NCBI RefSeq assembly: GCF_963675165.1
Contig: NC_087384.1
Span: 2,564,501 to 2,628,500, forward strand
Source of the DNA: Halichondria panicea
Lineage: Eukaryota; Porifera; Demospongiae; Suberitida; Halichondriidae
Direction of reading: 5' to 3'
Length of the DNA stretch: 64,000 nucleotides
Below the pieces are notes generated by a model. That model saw only the letters and a list, made by a program, of their open reading frames with translations. It made no database searches and was not told where the DNA came from. Both the position numbers and the translations under genes were made by a program. This document shows positions 46,204 through 57,361 of the stretch, piece by piece; positions within the stretch are counted from its first letter, which is position 1, and each line of letters begins with the position of its first letter.

Positions 46204-49200
46204 TTACCACGCAGCATTTCTCTGTTTGACAACAGTTTCAATGAAGTCAAGATGGCTAGCATAAAGGTTCAGTTTGCTGCTGGCTTCCATCCAGCAGACA
46301 TCCCCAGCATCATCCCCAGCCTTCAGCTTAATCTTGTTGAATGTACTACCTGTGAGGAGGAGGGAGGATCATCACATGGCACCACTACTATCATTATATC
46401 CACATATAATTATAGTAGCGCTATAGGATTGAGGTACGACAGGCGCGGTGCAGCTCAAGCAATTAGCCTTTGATTGAGCAATAATTATCCGCCCACGTCA
46501 TATGTTTTTGCTGAGTGTAAGCAGCGGCTAATTGCTTGAGCTGCACCGCGCCTGTCGGACCTCCTCTGGGATTGAGCACACTGCAAACCTATAATAATTA
46601 TAGGCTTTTCGATTTGTCGATTAGTTTATGCACACAGCTAAGGCGGTATAAATATTGTATAATTATGTGATGGTCTTGTAGTATTCTATTGAACAATATA
46701 GAACAAGGGGACTGAGTTTTTATTAGGTTTGAGCATTGTACATATACATGCAATCACAATCACTCTGACTATAGTTAGAGGGATTGGAAACAAAGGGACC
46801 TTTGAGCTTTGAGTAACATCTGCGCTACACTGCGGTTTAATCGAGGCCATCACAACAATACCTATTTCTACACACAGAAACCACGCTTGTGCAACTCACT
46901 CCGTGCTCATTTATATTTCAAGGTCTAGCGTAGTAGTTCTGCCTCGGTGCGCATACGCAAGCGAGGTATACGGTAATGTGTCTGTTTGCGTAGACTGCTA
47001 TATACAGCTACTAAAGGATCAATGAAGTGCAAGTAAGAGCTTCTATTCATGTTTTCTTGGATTTTAATTCGTGGATTTGTAAAGTAATGCTTTGTTCTCT
47101 GGTTATGGCTACTTGGAGTGTTGCTACGCTACTCTACTTAGTAGTTATAGCTCTGCACTAGAATGCTATATAGCTGCAAGAGTGAAGAGAGCACTAATGC
47201 AGCAGCCATTAATTTTAGACTTTCATCATCAATCATGGTCGATCATTTCCCACTCTTTTACAGAGTAGCCTGCTATAAAGAGCCCTTGCCCGCAAGAACA
47301 TTATGATGTGTGTATTAGCAAGCAGCTTTACATATCCACCGAGGCACCAGCACCCGCGGTACTTTCATTATTCACGTGGCTCACAGACTGGGCATGTTAT
47401 AAATTGCTGAAAGAGAATGTCTCGAGGAAACATAATTTCTTATTTTGAGGGAGTTACCCGGAAAAATAGGGCGTAACACGGATAGTTTTCGAGGCTCCAT
47501 TGCAGATTCAATGTAAAAGCATCACGTGCACGAATCCCCCTAACTCGTCAATCTATATATGCTCTGACCCACCAGTTTCATCATGGAAGTTCATAGCTAC
47601 CGTCTCCATCCACGAGTTGTCGGTATTTCGGATGTCGTCCACATACCCTGAGTACACCTGCAACAATGGGATACAAATAGTACCATTGTGTAGCACAGAT
47701 AACATTTTATTGCAGGGCAAAGAATACATGAAGTTGGCAAGACTAGTACGTACCCATTAGTGCCATTTTAAGCACCCCTCACTTTTAAGTACAGTAGCCT
47801 TACAAAAGAATACATGACCTTGGCAAGACTAGTACGTACCCATCAGTGCCATTTTAAGCACCCCTCACTTTTAAGTACAGTAGCCTCACAATACACAGGT
47901 GCTGAGATTGTGAATTACCTCATCTCCTGCTTTGAATAGATCGTTAACATGAGCCTCGATTTCCTTTTTCTCTTCTTCAGTTGCCTCCAAACTGTTCATG
48001 GCTTCCTCACCAAACTCCTTCCTCAGTGTGCGGGAGACAGTGTCACCAGGGTCAATCATGCCCTGGTTAATGTACATGGACATGATAGTATCCCTCAGGG
48101 GTTAAATATTAAGCGGATGGTTGACAAGGTGCAAGTAGGAAATTTACTTGCTCCAAGCGGGTGGCAGAACATTTCAAGCGGGTGACAATTAATCGGCTAA
48201 CCCGCACTGAAACGCATACTGTAAACACAGTCAAGTTAGAAACCCACTTACACCTGGGATGGCCCAGTCACGTGTGTCGTTCCTCATAATGGCCACAAAC
48301 TCGAGCACTGGTTTCCCTTCCATCATTGTCTTGGCACCATCCTCTCCCCTCTTCCAGCGGGAAACTATCGGATCAACAGCATGGTTCGGACCCCACCTGC
48401 CCAGCAAACCACGCCCACACATGCCTGTCCGTCCAATGGGATTTCTGGGGGAGGAAGATATTTGGGGGAATTTGGCCCTTTGTAATCATACCATATAACA
48501 TAGTGTACATGAAAATCGACACACACTTATCGGTGTCCCACTTGACTAAATTGACGAACGCTTTCGTGCCATGGTTTTTAGTAAAACCGTTGTCCCAGAT
48601 TAATGCTCTCACGTCACTGCAGCAGGAGTACATAACGTACTCCTGCTGCAGCTTAATACTTAATTACCACGTGGTATCAAGCTGAAAGAGCCGAATATTG
48701 TGGCCAGTATTATGATCGACTCAAAGTCAAGCACTAGCAGCAGGTTGGAGCATAATCACTGGCAATCTGTCATTATGCATGCATGTGCAAGGCTGCAGTA
48801 ACACGCAGCACATGGACATTAATATGGACAACGATTTAGTAAAACATGATACTGATGTACTGAAATGAATTTTAAGTGAATTTTTATGTGCATTAAACTT
48901 GTGGTGTTTTGACACAAACGGCACCCCATAAGAAACAAGTCACTGTACGATGAACTATATATTATTATACACTCGAATTTTAGATGAACCGTTTGATTTA
49001 TTAACAGCGCCAACTGCCAACTTGACTGAACGCAATTTTTTAGGTCCTAACAAGTACCAACGGTTACTGTATTTTATTTTTTATGGCACTTATTTTTATT
49101 TTTAGCCTAAAACAGTACTACGTGCATGCATTTGATACATAATTGCTATAATGTCTAGCTGCAACATACAAAGACCAAAAATCAAACAGTAGAATGAGTA

Positions 49201-50823
49201 CATCCACCTGAGTATATACTAAGAGACTGCACTGGACACTGCACTAGCTGTAGTGCATAAGCGCCACCATAATTTAAACGTTAGCTCAGATTGAAAACAA
49301 ATTTTGGGGTTCTAAAAGTGCACCACTCCGAAGTACAAACATTTTTTTCTGGCGCTGTAATTACATAAACTACATCTACGGCTTAATTATGGTATTTGGG
49401 TCGTACCTTGGAAGTCCATTCACAATTTCATATGTCCCTGAATAGCTTTTTCGGTCCACGTTACCGTCAAGCTCATTGTATTTTGGAGGGGTGTCAGGAG
49501 TCACTTTCCTGCAACAAACACATGACTGTAACTCTAATCATAGATAAACAAAAGAAAGGGATAGGCAACGCCCAGCACTTCCGTTGGATGAGGCGAGTTG
49601 CGTTTAATGAGTAAAAAGGGGTGTGTGCACTCAGTAAAAGATGTTATAGTTGGTAGCTCTTGAGGAGACATCAGATACACTTAGACATAGGCTATTACCG
49701 TATAGCGGGTAATTTTCGGGGGACAAAATATTCGTGGTTCAGCAATATTGAGACATTTTGTGGGTACTATTTTTGTGGTTCCTGCTTGGATTGTAGGTAA
49801 AGGTAGGCAAGGGTCGCTTCTTCGTAGGTAAAATATTCGTGGTCAGACATTCAACCACGAAAACCACGAATAGTTTGCCCCACGAAAATTACCCGCTATA
49901 CGGTAATCTTTTAGAGCAGCTTATGCAAAGTGATGAGGAAGTGAGCTCCAAAGGGGTGTCAGTACTCTCTACAAACCATAACAGGTCTGTTCCCAAGCCC
50001 TTCAAATACCATCTCTTCGATCACACAATACAGTAGAGCAGGAGAGGTACGCAAACTTTCTGGACTTCGGACAACCTTTCATGGTGCTGCCACTACTTCA
50101 CTGCATTGAGAGCTGGCAAACATGCTTTGTTCCATGCAGTTCTAAACACGCTTTAATTCTGTGAAACGTACATGATTTCATATTGGAGATGGAGGTACAC
50201 GAACCGGAAATTTGGTGTTTTTTCACACAAATCAAGCTGAATAAAAGAAAGCTCGGCACTAACATAGCAACTGTAGATATCAGTAGTGCTGGGTGTATGT
50301 GTGCATGATGTCCGATTGCTTTGAATTTCTCTTTTAGGCCCCCTACAAGCAGATATAGGGATCATTGTGTACTTTCTTGAGCGCAACTCGCCTCCAACCA
50401 GAGGGTATGACATCACACACTGCATTTACCTAGCATCACGTGGGGCGTTGGCTATCCCTTTCTTTCGTTTATCTATGCTTTAAAATTACCACTTAAACAG
50501 GCGATAAAGGGACAACTGGGAAAAGAAAGCGATATTCATCTGCATCGGATTTTGTAGCTACTTAAAATTAATCTTTTGGAAAACACCAGAATGCACCTGA
50601 AATCCAGGTCCGCCCACACAGGGCCCCTGAGCACAGCAGGGTGGGTGTGATCCACAGGCTGGTATTCAGGCCAGTCCACAGACCATGAAACTTTGTCCTC
50701 AGGCACTGGAAACCGCTTCACTCCGTCTTGATAGTTGAACAGACGACAGTTGTTGACTTTAGCCATGTGCCTGACTGCAATGAGAGGTCCTGTGATGCTC
50801 GAGATACGAGACAAAAAAGACAT
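46204..50823 (-). CDS. NUDT9: NUDT9, ADP-ribose pyrophosphatase
   Basis: Six minus-strand exons: 50823-50597, 49508-49407, 48444-48252, 48062-47919, 47657-47573 and 46349-46204; all phases close and give 298 aa (human 350). Landmarks run in order: [37 protein letters not shown], the Nudix region [38 protein letters not shown] and AGDDAG...LYASH. It hydrolyses ADP-ribose to AMP and ribose 5-phosphate (family knowledge). The ATG at 50823 starts [19 protein letters not shown], a plausible mitochondrial presequence; a second ATG follows 19 codons later and could give a cytosolic form. In the Nudix box the usual E is D and the usual R before E is K. The TRPM2 channel has a related domain, but no channel exons are present here. 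Introns hold five repeat structures. Confidence 0.96.
46437..46557. repeat. Perfect 32-bp foldback in NUDT9 intron 5
   Basis: Two perfectly complementary 32-bp arms, 46437-46468 and 46526-46557, flank a 57-bp loop. The arm begins CGACAGGCGCGGTGCAGCTC. It could be a miniature foldback element or a hairpin in the pre-mRNA. Confidence 0.9.
46939..47370. mobile_element. Dispersed MITE-like element, copy 3 (NUDT9 intron 5)
   Basis: Starts TGCCTCGGTGCGCATACGCA and ends ACCGAGGCACCAG...GCGGTACTTTCATTA. It is the shortest of the four copies, about 430 bp, having lost part of its interior, and is in the same orientation as copy 1. Confidence 0.8.
47719..47890 (+). repeat. Two 86-bp tandem copies in NUDT9 intron 4
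   Basis: The 86-bp unit starts AAAGAATACATGA and contains TTGGCAAGACTAGTACGTAC and AAGCACCCCTCACTTTTAAG. The two copies differ at only a few positions, so the duplication is recent. Confidence 0.9.
48617..48651. repeat. 15-bp perfect palindrome with 5-base loop in NUDT9 intron 2
   Basis: CTGCAGCAGGAGTAC and its exact complement are separated by ATAAC. It may be a simple foldback or the remnant of an element. Confidence 0.9.
49697..49904. mobile_element. 208-bp MITE with perfect inverted ends in NUDT9 intron 1
   Basis: Perfect 22-bp terminal inverted repeats (beginning ACCGTATAGCGGG) with TA next to the CCG at both ends. The interior alternates TTCGTGG and CCACGAA motifs. It is related to the NLE1-intron element at 31891-32054. 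Confidence 0.85.
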
Positions 50824-51009
50824 GCAACTTTGGCTGGCAGAGAGGTAGTGGTCGTCCACTGCACTGATAACATCTATGACATGGATCAGGGTCTGAGTTT
50901 TGTAAGGGGGTGGGGCTCATAATAATTAACTAATAGTGAGCTAGCTAGCTGCTATACTGCAGGCTGTTTTTATGTTATTGTGGTGCAATAACAAGACCAG
51001 GATCGCAAA
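50824..51009. promoter_or_regulatory. Probable bidirectional promoter, NUDT9 / PX-SH3 gene A
   Basis: The divergent ATGs are 186 bp apart. GGGGTGGGGCT occurs at about 50909, similar to the box in the CCDC33/MRPL18 interval. No TATA box was recognised. Confidence 0.6.
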
Positions 51010-53700
51010 ATGACTGACAGCAAGCATTATCTCTTAGAGGAATCTGATGAATCTACTGTAAGGGATCATTAATAATTAATTAATCCACCCACTGCACTCA
51101 CAAACAAATACTATGCAGTTGACAGACCTCTCTTCGGACACAAGCCCCGAGTCTCACCGTCGCTATTCTTCAGCTTCCCTGTATGGCCACCCTGACAGTG
51201 TGGCGGAAAAGGCTCTCAACTCAACTCAAGACAAAATGGAGGGACAACCTTTGTCTCTCTCTCCAGTTGAAGAACCAATGTCCGTGGATAGAGAGAGCCT
51301 TCGGAAAAATGCAGTTCGAATTAGCTTGACTCGTCGAATACCTGTAAAAAAGGAAATGGAGAGGAAAGAATTGGAGAGTTTGGTCACTGCAGCTCACAAT
51401 GACTTGGATAAGCTTATTCATTACACACTGGTACATTGATTGATACTGTGACCTGACAAATTTGGGCGCTATTGTTGACATGTGATTATGAACTCTATTG
51501 TAGTGGGTCTTAATGTATGATTGTTTTGCTGCCCAATTAGTTGTTTTGCACCAGAAGAGTACGCAGTCTTTGATTTCAACACATACGTAGGTGACCTATA
51601 TAGTGTAGCAAGGCCAAACTAGCACAACATTACTGCAAAGGTTGATTTGACATGATTTGACATGATTGTACTATTATGATAGTTAATAATTTTACAGATT
51701 GTTGTAGAGGAGAATAATTCTCTCAAAGAGGTACTGAAGGATGCTGTGATTTTCAGTGAGGATGGAAACCTAGGAGATGTAAGGGGCATAATTATAGGAA
51801 TGATTATTACTAACACCAAATCACTGCATGTGTATGCAGATTGTTGAATGCTGTACTGCTCAAATGCTGTACTGCTCAAACAACCGTGTGCATATACTTT
51901 ACTGAACTTTTTTTCTTATAGTATTCTGAGATCCTAATCAGCAGGGATAAGGAGCTACCGATATTGAACAGCTTAAGTCACCAGCACTTTAGTACTAGAC
52001 CGTTGCTTGCATCCTCTCACTCACAACCACAGCACTCTAATGAGGCAACAGTATCGCCTCAACCAGCAGTGTCGTCAGAGCACACGTACCAATCAGACCA
52101 AATGTTTGACCTATCAATGGATACTAGTTCATTAAAATCTGAACCAACGCCTGTATTTTCAAGGAGCCTAAATGAGATCGAAGGAGAATTAAGTACTGGG
52201 AGTGAAATACGATTTAGCCCGTTTTCGCCACAAGCCACCATTGCTGAAAACTTCACTCATGCCGTTAGTAACCAGACAAATCTCGATATTGAAAATGTCA
52301 TCAGGAGTCCTAGAGCTGAACTTTCAATCAGGAAACTACAGTTGCTGACGCAGTCTTGCAGAGAACACGGGAATAAGCACAACATTGGCGGGAGGTGTTC
52401 TACACGAGGAAAACAGAAAAGTTCCAAGAAACCAAAACGTGCAAAGTCATTGCAAAAGGTGGCTGTTAACTACACAAGTAGTGAACTGGATGAGAGGGAA
52501 ATAATGTTGAAGAAGCCAACATTTTTTACATCTGACATGCTAGCTGTGATAATGGAGAGAAATGAGCTTAAGGAGAAGGTTCACATGCTGGAGGAAAAGG
52601 TTGACGAGCTTGGGGAGTGAGTATAGTAATATTAAGTCCGTTTTTTGTGAAATATCCCATGTTTAGCCATTAATTTTCTCTTCGCATTCAATTTTGGCAT
52701 AGATTTAATTTCTAGCATAAATTGTTGAAGTACATTGTCCATACACGTTATTCTTTTGTGCAGAGAGTTAGCTCACACTCAGATGAAGCTGGTTGATGAG
52801 TTGCAGGGCGAAACTGAAGGTATTCAAAGAACAAACTTCTTTAGACGAAATACGAGAATAAAGTAAGGGAATTAGGTAGAATGCTTTGGCATTATTTTGT
52901 ATACAATAATTATATAGGAGCAAAAAATCTGAGAGTGAAATTTTCATCAGTGACGTGTTAGTGATTGGATACAAGAAGAAGGAGAGAGTGTTTGTAAGTA
53001 TGGCTTGTATTGCCTAAGATTGTTATAACAAATGTACACTGTGGCAGGTGTATGTAATTCACACGACATGGTCTGATGGACAACGATTTGAGATCTACCG
53101 TCGCTATGGGGAGTTTTTCACCTATGATGACCGACTACTGCAGCTGTTTCAAACGGAAGGAAGCAAGATCGATAAAGTACTTCCCACTCTACCAAGTAAG
53201 TCACATCGATATACTTGAAGAAATAAGCTACCCGTGCAGTACCAACACTAATGAAAGCACCGCAGGTGCTGATGCCTCGGTGGAGATGCCAAAGCTACAT
53301 AACATAAAGCTACTAATAGCTTTCCACAATCATGCATGCAAACTCAATGACCGGCCATGATTGTTGTTAAAAACGATCGATGCCAAAAGTTCAAGTCTAA
53401 AATTAATGGCTGCTGTCTGCAGCGCAGAGCCTTGCAGCTCTCTTCTCACTCTTGCAGCTACCAATAGCTAGCGTTCTAGTGCAGAGCTAACTACTAAGTA
53501 GGGTAGCAACATTCGGTGAACAAGTTTGGCTACGTGCTTTTCTGAAAAGGCTGCAATGGCATTCCAAGTAAGCAAAACTAGGCATAACTCGAGAACGAAG
53601 CATTATTTTGCAAATCCACGAATTAAACCCAAGTAAACATGGCTAGAAACCTATAGAAACTCTTACTTGCACTTGATTCATCCTTGAGCAGCTGTAGCAG

Positions 53701-53766
<66 letters not shown>

Positions 53767-56700
53767 ATCTGTATACCTCGCTTGCGCATGCACACTGAGG
53801 CATAATTATTACAAATGCTATACAGTGTAGCACTCGTTATAATTTCATTTTCAGATATTGACAATGTGCTGAGTTTATTTGGTCGTACTAACAATGAACA
53901 TGTTATCAAGCAAAGACTGGGGACTATCAATGACTACTGCCAGGTAAACAACTTGACTCCCTTCTCAACTGTAAATGGAAGTCCATTGCAAATGTGTACT
54001 CAGCATAGGGCCTTAACCTTATATTATTTCTATCACTATAATTAGTATACGTATTGTTTGCAGATTCTCCTTTGTGAATTGGATGTGATGATATCTAGAA
54101 ACGATTTTGTTCTCAGTTTCTTTCGACCTCAACCAGGAGATAGACAGCTGCAAAAGTGTGTTTGTAAATTTTATAAATATACAGCTTTTACACATTTTCG
54201 TTTATACACAGCCTAGCCAAATCCAGAACTGAATCCGAGTTGGGTATGTCCATCATCTCTGTCTACCCTCAACAAGTTCCTGCAGGTACGAACACACATG
54301 TACATGTACTGCAGCCTTCTACTAGCGAGAAATACGATGAACACATGAAAACATTCAATTGTAATTGGTCGAGTGGATATCACGGTTTATTTTGTGTGAT
54401 AATTGCAAAGGTGTACACGTAGATTATTTAAAATGACCTCCCGTGTTCTTCTATACAGGCAGTACATTTGAAGAGTATGTCACACTGGCTGACTACAAAC
54501 CAAAATCTGAGGGAGAGCTGTCAGTGAAGGCTGGGGAGGTGGTAAAGGTCATCAACAGAGAAGCTACTGGTAAGAAAAAACCAACTTTAATTGTGGAGCA
54601 TACATTGACAAAAATAATAGCGGCTCCTTTATACGATAGAGTGTATGACACTGTTGTCTCGATACTTACATCTTTGTAAAGGTTGGTGGATGGTCAGCCA
54701 GAGCCCGGAGTGTGAAGATGGAGAGGAGAGGGTAGGCTACATACCCGGGGACTTCCTCAAGAGATACGACCCAACTCAAAATGTAGACGAAGATTCAATA
54801 AAGAATTACCTTGGTTTCGTGTCTCCAGCTGCGCTTACTGATAGTGCTAGAGCAGACGTGGACTCCGCACTGAAGTATGTGGCTATTGAGGACTATACGT
54901 CTGACGATCCTCGCCAGCTGTGTTTCACTGAAGGGACACAAGTAATAGTCATTGAGAAGAGTGAAGATGGTAATTATACGTGTGTAAAATTGTGTAGGTT
55001 CTAAATTGTGTATGTTGAAAATTACTCGTACTGTAAGTAATTTTCATGCATTATTTTGTACTACGCATCTATGTAAAAATTATGCATGAGCATACTTTTA
55101 GGGAATACAATACATTGACCAGCATGCAGTTCCTGCTGAACCTAAATTTAACTCAGTTGCTGTTGTCCAGCTATGGTCCTCCATTGCAGTTTACTTTGTT
55201 TGTACAGGATGGTGGTTAGTAGCAGCTGGTGGTCGACATGGCTGGGCTCCTGCATCGTACTTGGAGCCCATGGACAGAAGAATATATCCGGAGGGAGAGG
55301 GTAAGTTCTAGGAAGCACATCATTAAAGCTGCATCAGTTGCACAAAGAGGTCTTCCATATATATTGCATGTAATAATTATAGCCTCTGCCTCACACCATA
55401 AAAGTTTTCTAATTGAGAAGTCAAATCTATCACAAACAAATAGATAGATCTATATCATTAATTTTATACACTTGTACAGATTTGTTTGTCTCAATGAGAA
55501 TAATGGACGTTGTCAGCGGAGAGAAATACGTGACTAAAGCTGCCTTCAAAGGAGAAATTGAAGAAGACATCTCTTTTCCCGAGAAGGCCACCATTGAAGT
55601 GATTGAGAAGTCCATCAGTGGCTGGTGGATGGTCAGGTGATCAGTAAACTGCAAGGCTGTATAACAGAACACAATAATAAATGACTGATGTTGTCGTTTC
55701 AGTAACCACGTGCGGTCTTTAATTGTTTAACTTCCTCTATGCGTTACTGTCTGTTACAATGGTTACATCTGCAATTATCTCTTCGGAGGATGTCTTTGTT
55801 CAAAAATGAAAGTGTATCTTTTGTGCGTCAATGTTCATTTATGATTAATGCAGGCACAAGGGAAAGATTGGAATGGCTCCTGCTTCCATGCTAGCTCTCA
55901 CAGAGTCACAACTCAATGTACCTGGAGAGTACAAATTTGCAATGACAGTGGTACGTAGCAATCAGTACCTTTCAATAGTACATGTACGTAAATACATTCC
56001 AGTAACAATTTATAATGACACAGGATTTGGGACATGGCGTGTCTGGAATCATCCAACCTCCACCAAGAAGGTAAGAAGAATTTATGTATAATTGTAGAAT
56101 GCCAAGCATGCCTTGTAAGTGGATGATTAACTGTAATGTCGTTGCTAGCGTAACTATTACATTACTCTTGATTTTGCAGCAAGAGGTTTCTCCTGCTGAG
56201 TCAGTCCCACCGTCGCCAACGATCCAACACTAACACGGACGAAAAGAATTTTGAAACGTTGTTTGAAGAAGGACACACACCCTGCAGTAGCTCGTCCAAT
56301 TCAGATAATAGCGATATTGAGACAAAGCATTCGTCGATGAGCAAACATGTGAGAAAGCATGTTATTACAAATGAAAAACGACGACGAAAATTCAAATCAT
56401 TCTTGCATGTACGTCCTGATGACATCAAGTCAAAACGGTCGAGTTCCATGTCTCAGCAGGACAAAAGAGCAACTCTACCTGCATCCCTTATGCAGAGATC
56501 ATGGGGAGCAAAGAAACTCGATTTTAAAGGAATGGAGGTGTTTATCGGAGAAAATTCTCCACTAGAAGCGAAAAAAGGCTCTTTTCCGAGCAAACCAAGA
56601 TCTTTAAGCAATGACGAACTGCTAATGGGCTCCTTAATGAACCGCGAGACGCAGGGTAAAGGTACCCCGTCAGATCAACCAGAAGATTTTCTTCATCACA

Positions 56701-57095
56701 ATGATAAGCTACCATTTGAGACTGAAGCTATCAGTAACCCAGAGTCAATCTGCGGCCTAGAAACCAAAATGAATGAAATTCAATGTACCAATGGATCCAC
56801 TAAATGTGAGACTCAGCGAATGCTCCCTAAGCCTGTAGAGGAAAACACTCCATCAAAAATTGCTTTAAATGACCTCCCCCTAAGTAAAGACCTACATATT
56901 TCCCCTGCACAACAGCTAAACGTTCCCAGTGAGGCATCAATCGAAAGTACTAGTGGTGCGAAGACGAGTGAATCTATTAACATTATTGAGAACACAAAAA
57001 CATTGTCATCCTTGCCAATGCCTGAAAGTGAAGAGGGGGAGCGAAGCGTTTCCACATCTGTAACCAATTGCAATGAGTCTAGTTCCGATCTATAA
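51010..57095 (+). CDS. RH2-like coiled coil + PX + three SH3 adaptor (gene A)
   Basis: Seventeen exons: 51010-51057, 51119-51430, 51698-51778, 51922-52616, 52764-52862, 52918-52993, 53048-53195, 53855-53943, 54064-54155, 54212-54285, 54459-54569, 54682-54969, 55208-55300, 55480-55636, 55854-55950, 56024-56070 and 56180-57095; every phase closes, giving 1,140 aa. Residues about 350-400 look like a RILP RH2 helix (MLAVIMERNELKEKV). A PX domain follows at about 415-535 (RFEIYRRYGEFF, LSFFRPQPGD). SH3 domains lie at about 572-640, 675-735 and 750-805 (GWWMVS, GWWLVA, GWWMVR). A short PPPRR motif and a Ser-rich tail end the protein. PX-SH3 proteins such as TKS4/5 and p47phox bind phosphoinositides and organise NADPH oxidase or actin; no known member carries RH2 to my knowledge. 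If the long exon 51922-52616 belonged to a separate gene, the in-phase splice at 52616 would be a coincidence. Confidence 0.82.
53249..53809. mobile_element. Dispersed MITE-like element, copy 4 (gene A intron 7)
   Basis: Starts TAATGAAAGCACCGCAGGTG and ends CATGCACACTGAGGCAT. It is nearly colinear with copy 2 and has grown an (AC)n microsatellite near its right end. Confidence 0.85.
53704..53758 (+). repeat. (AC)n microsatellite within MITE copy 4
   Basis: About 27 uninterrupted AC dinucleotides. The same position in copy 2 has only two or three, so the expansion happened after insertion. Confidence 0.95.
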
Positions 57096-57361
57096 CTGTT
57101 CTAGCTGTGCTGTGTGTTGTCTATGGTTTGTTTGTACTGAGTGTGTGGTAATGTTTACAAGCCAAAAATCAATTTATCTGCGGAAGTGGTCAAATACGCA
57201 AACCACAAAGCATGCCAAAGGGAATCTGTATATAAGAGCAATCATAACAGCAGCTAGACCTACTTAACTGTAAACTGTAAACATTCAAATACTTTATATA
57301 GGCTACTGCTGGCAGTTCCTTACTTATTCTGTAAATCAGTAGAATTGTTGTACGAGAGAGA

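Noticed and set aside
46252-46473. Plus-strand 73-codon frame
   Set aside because: It is the antisense shadow of the last NUDT9 exon and then runs into the foldback repeat.
46204-50823. TRPM2 channel rather than NUDT9
   Set aside because: No channel exons are found upstream, the gene starts with a presequence-like peptide, and a head-to-head gene follows after 186 bp.
53643-53930. Minus-strand frame with poly Cys-Val
   Set aside because: It is a translation of the AC microsatellite inside MITE copy 4.
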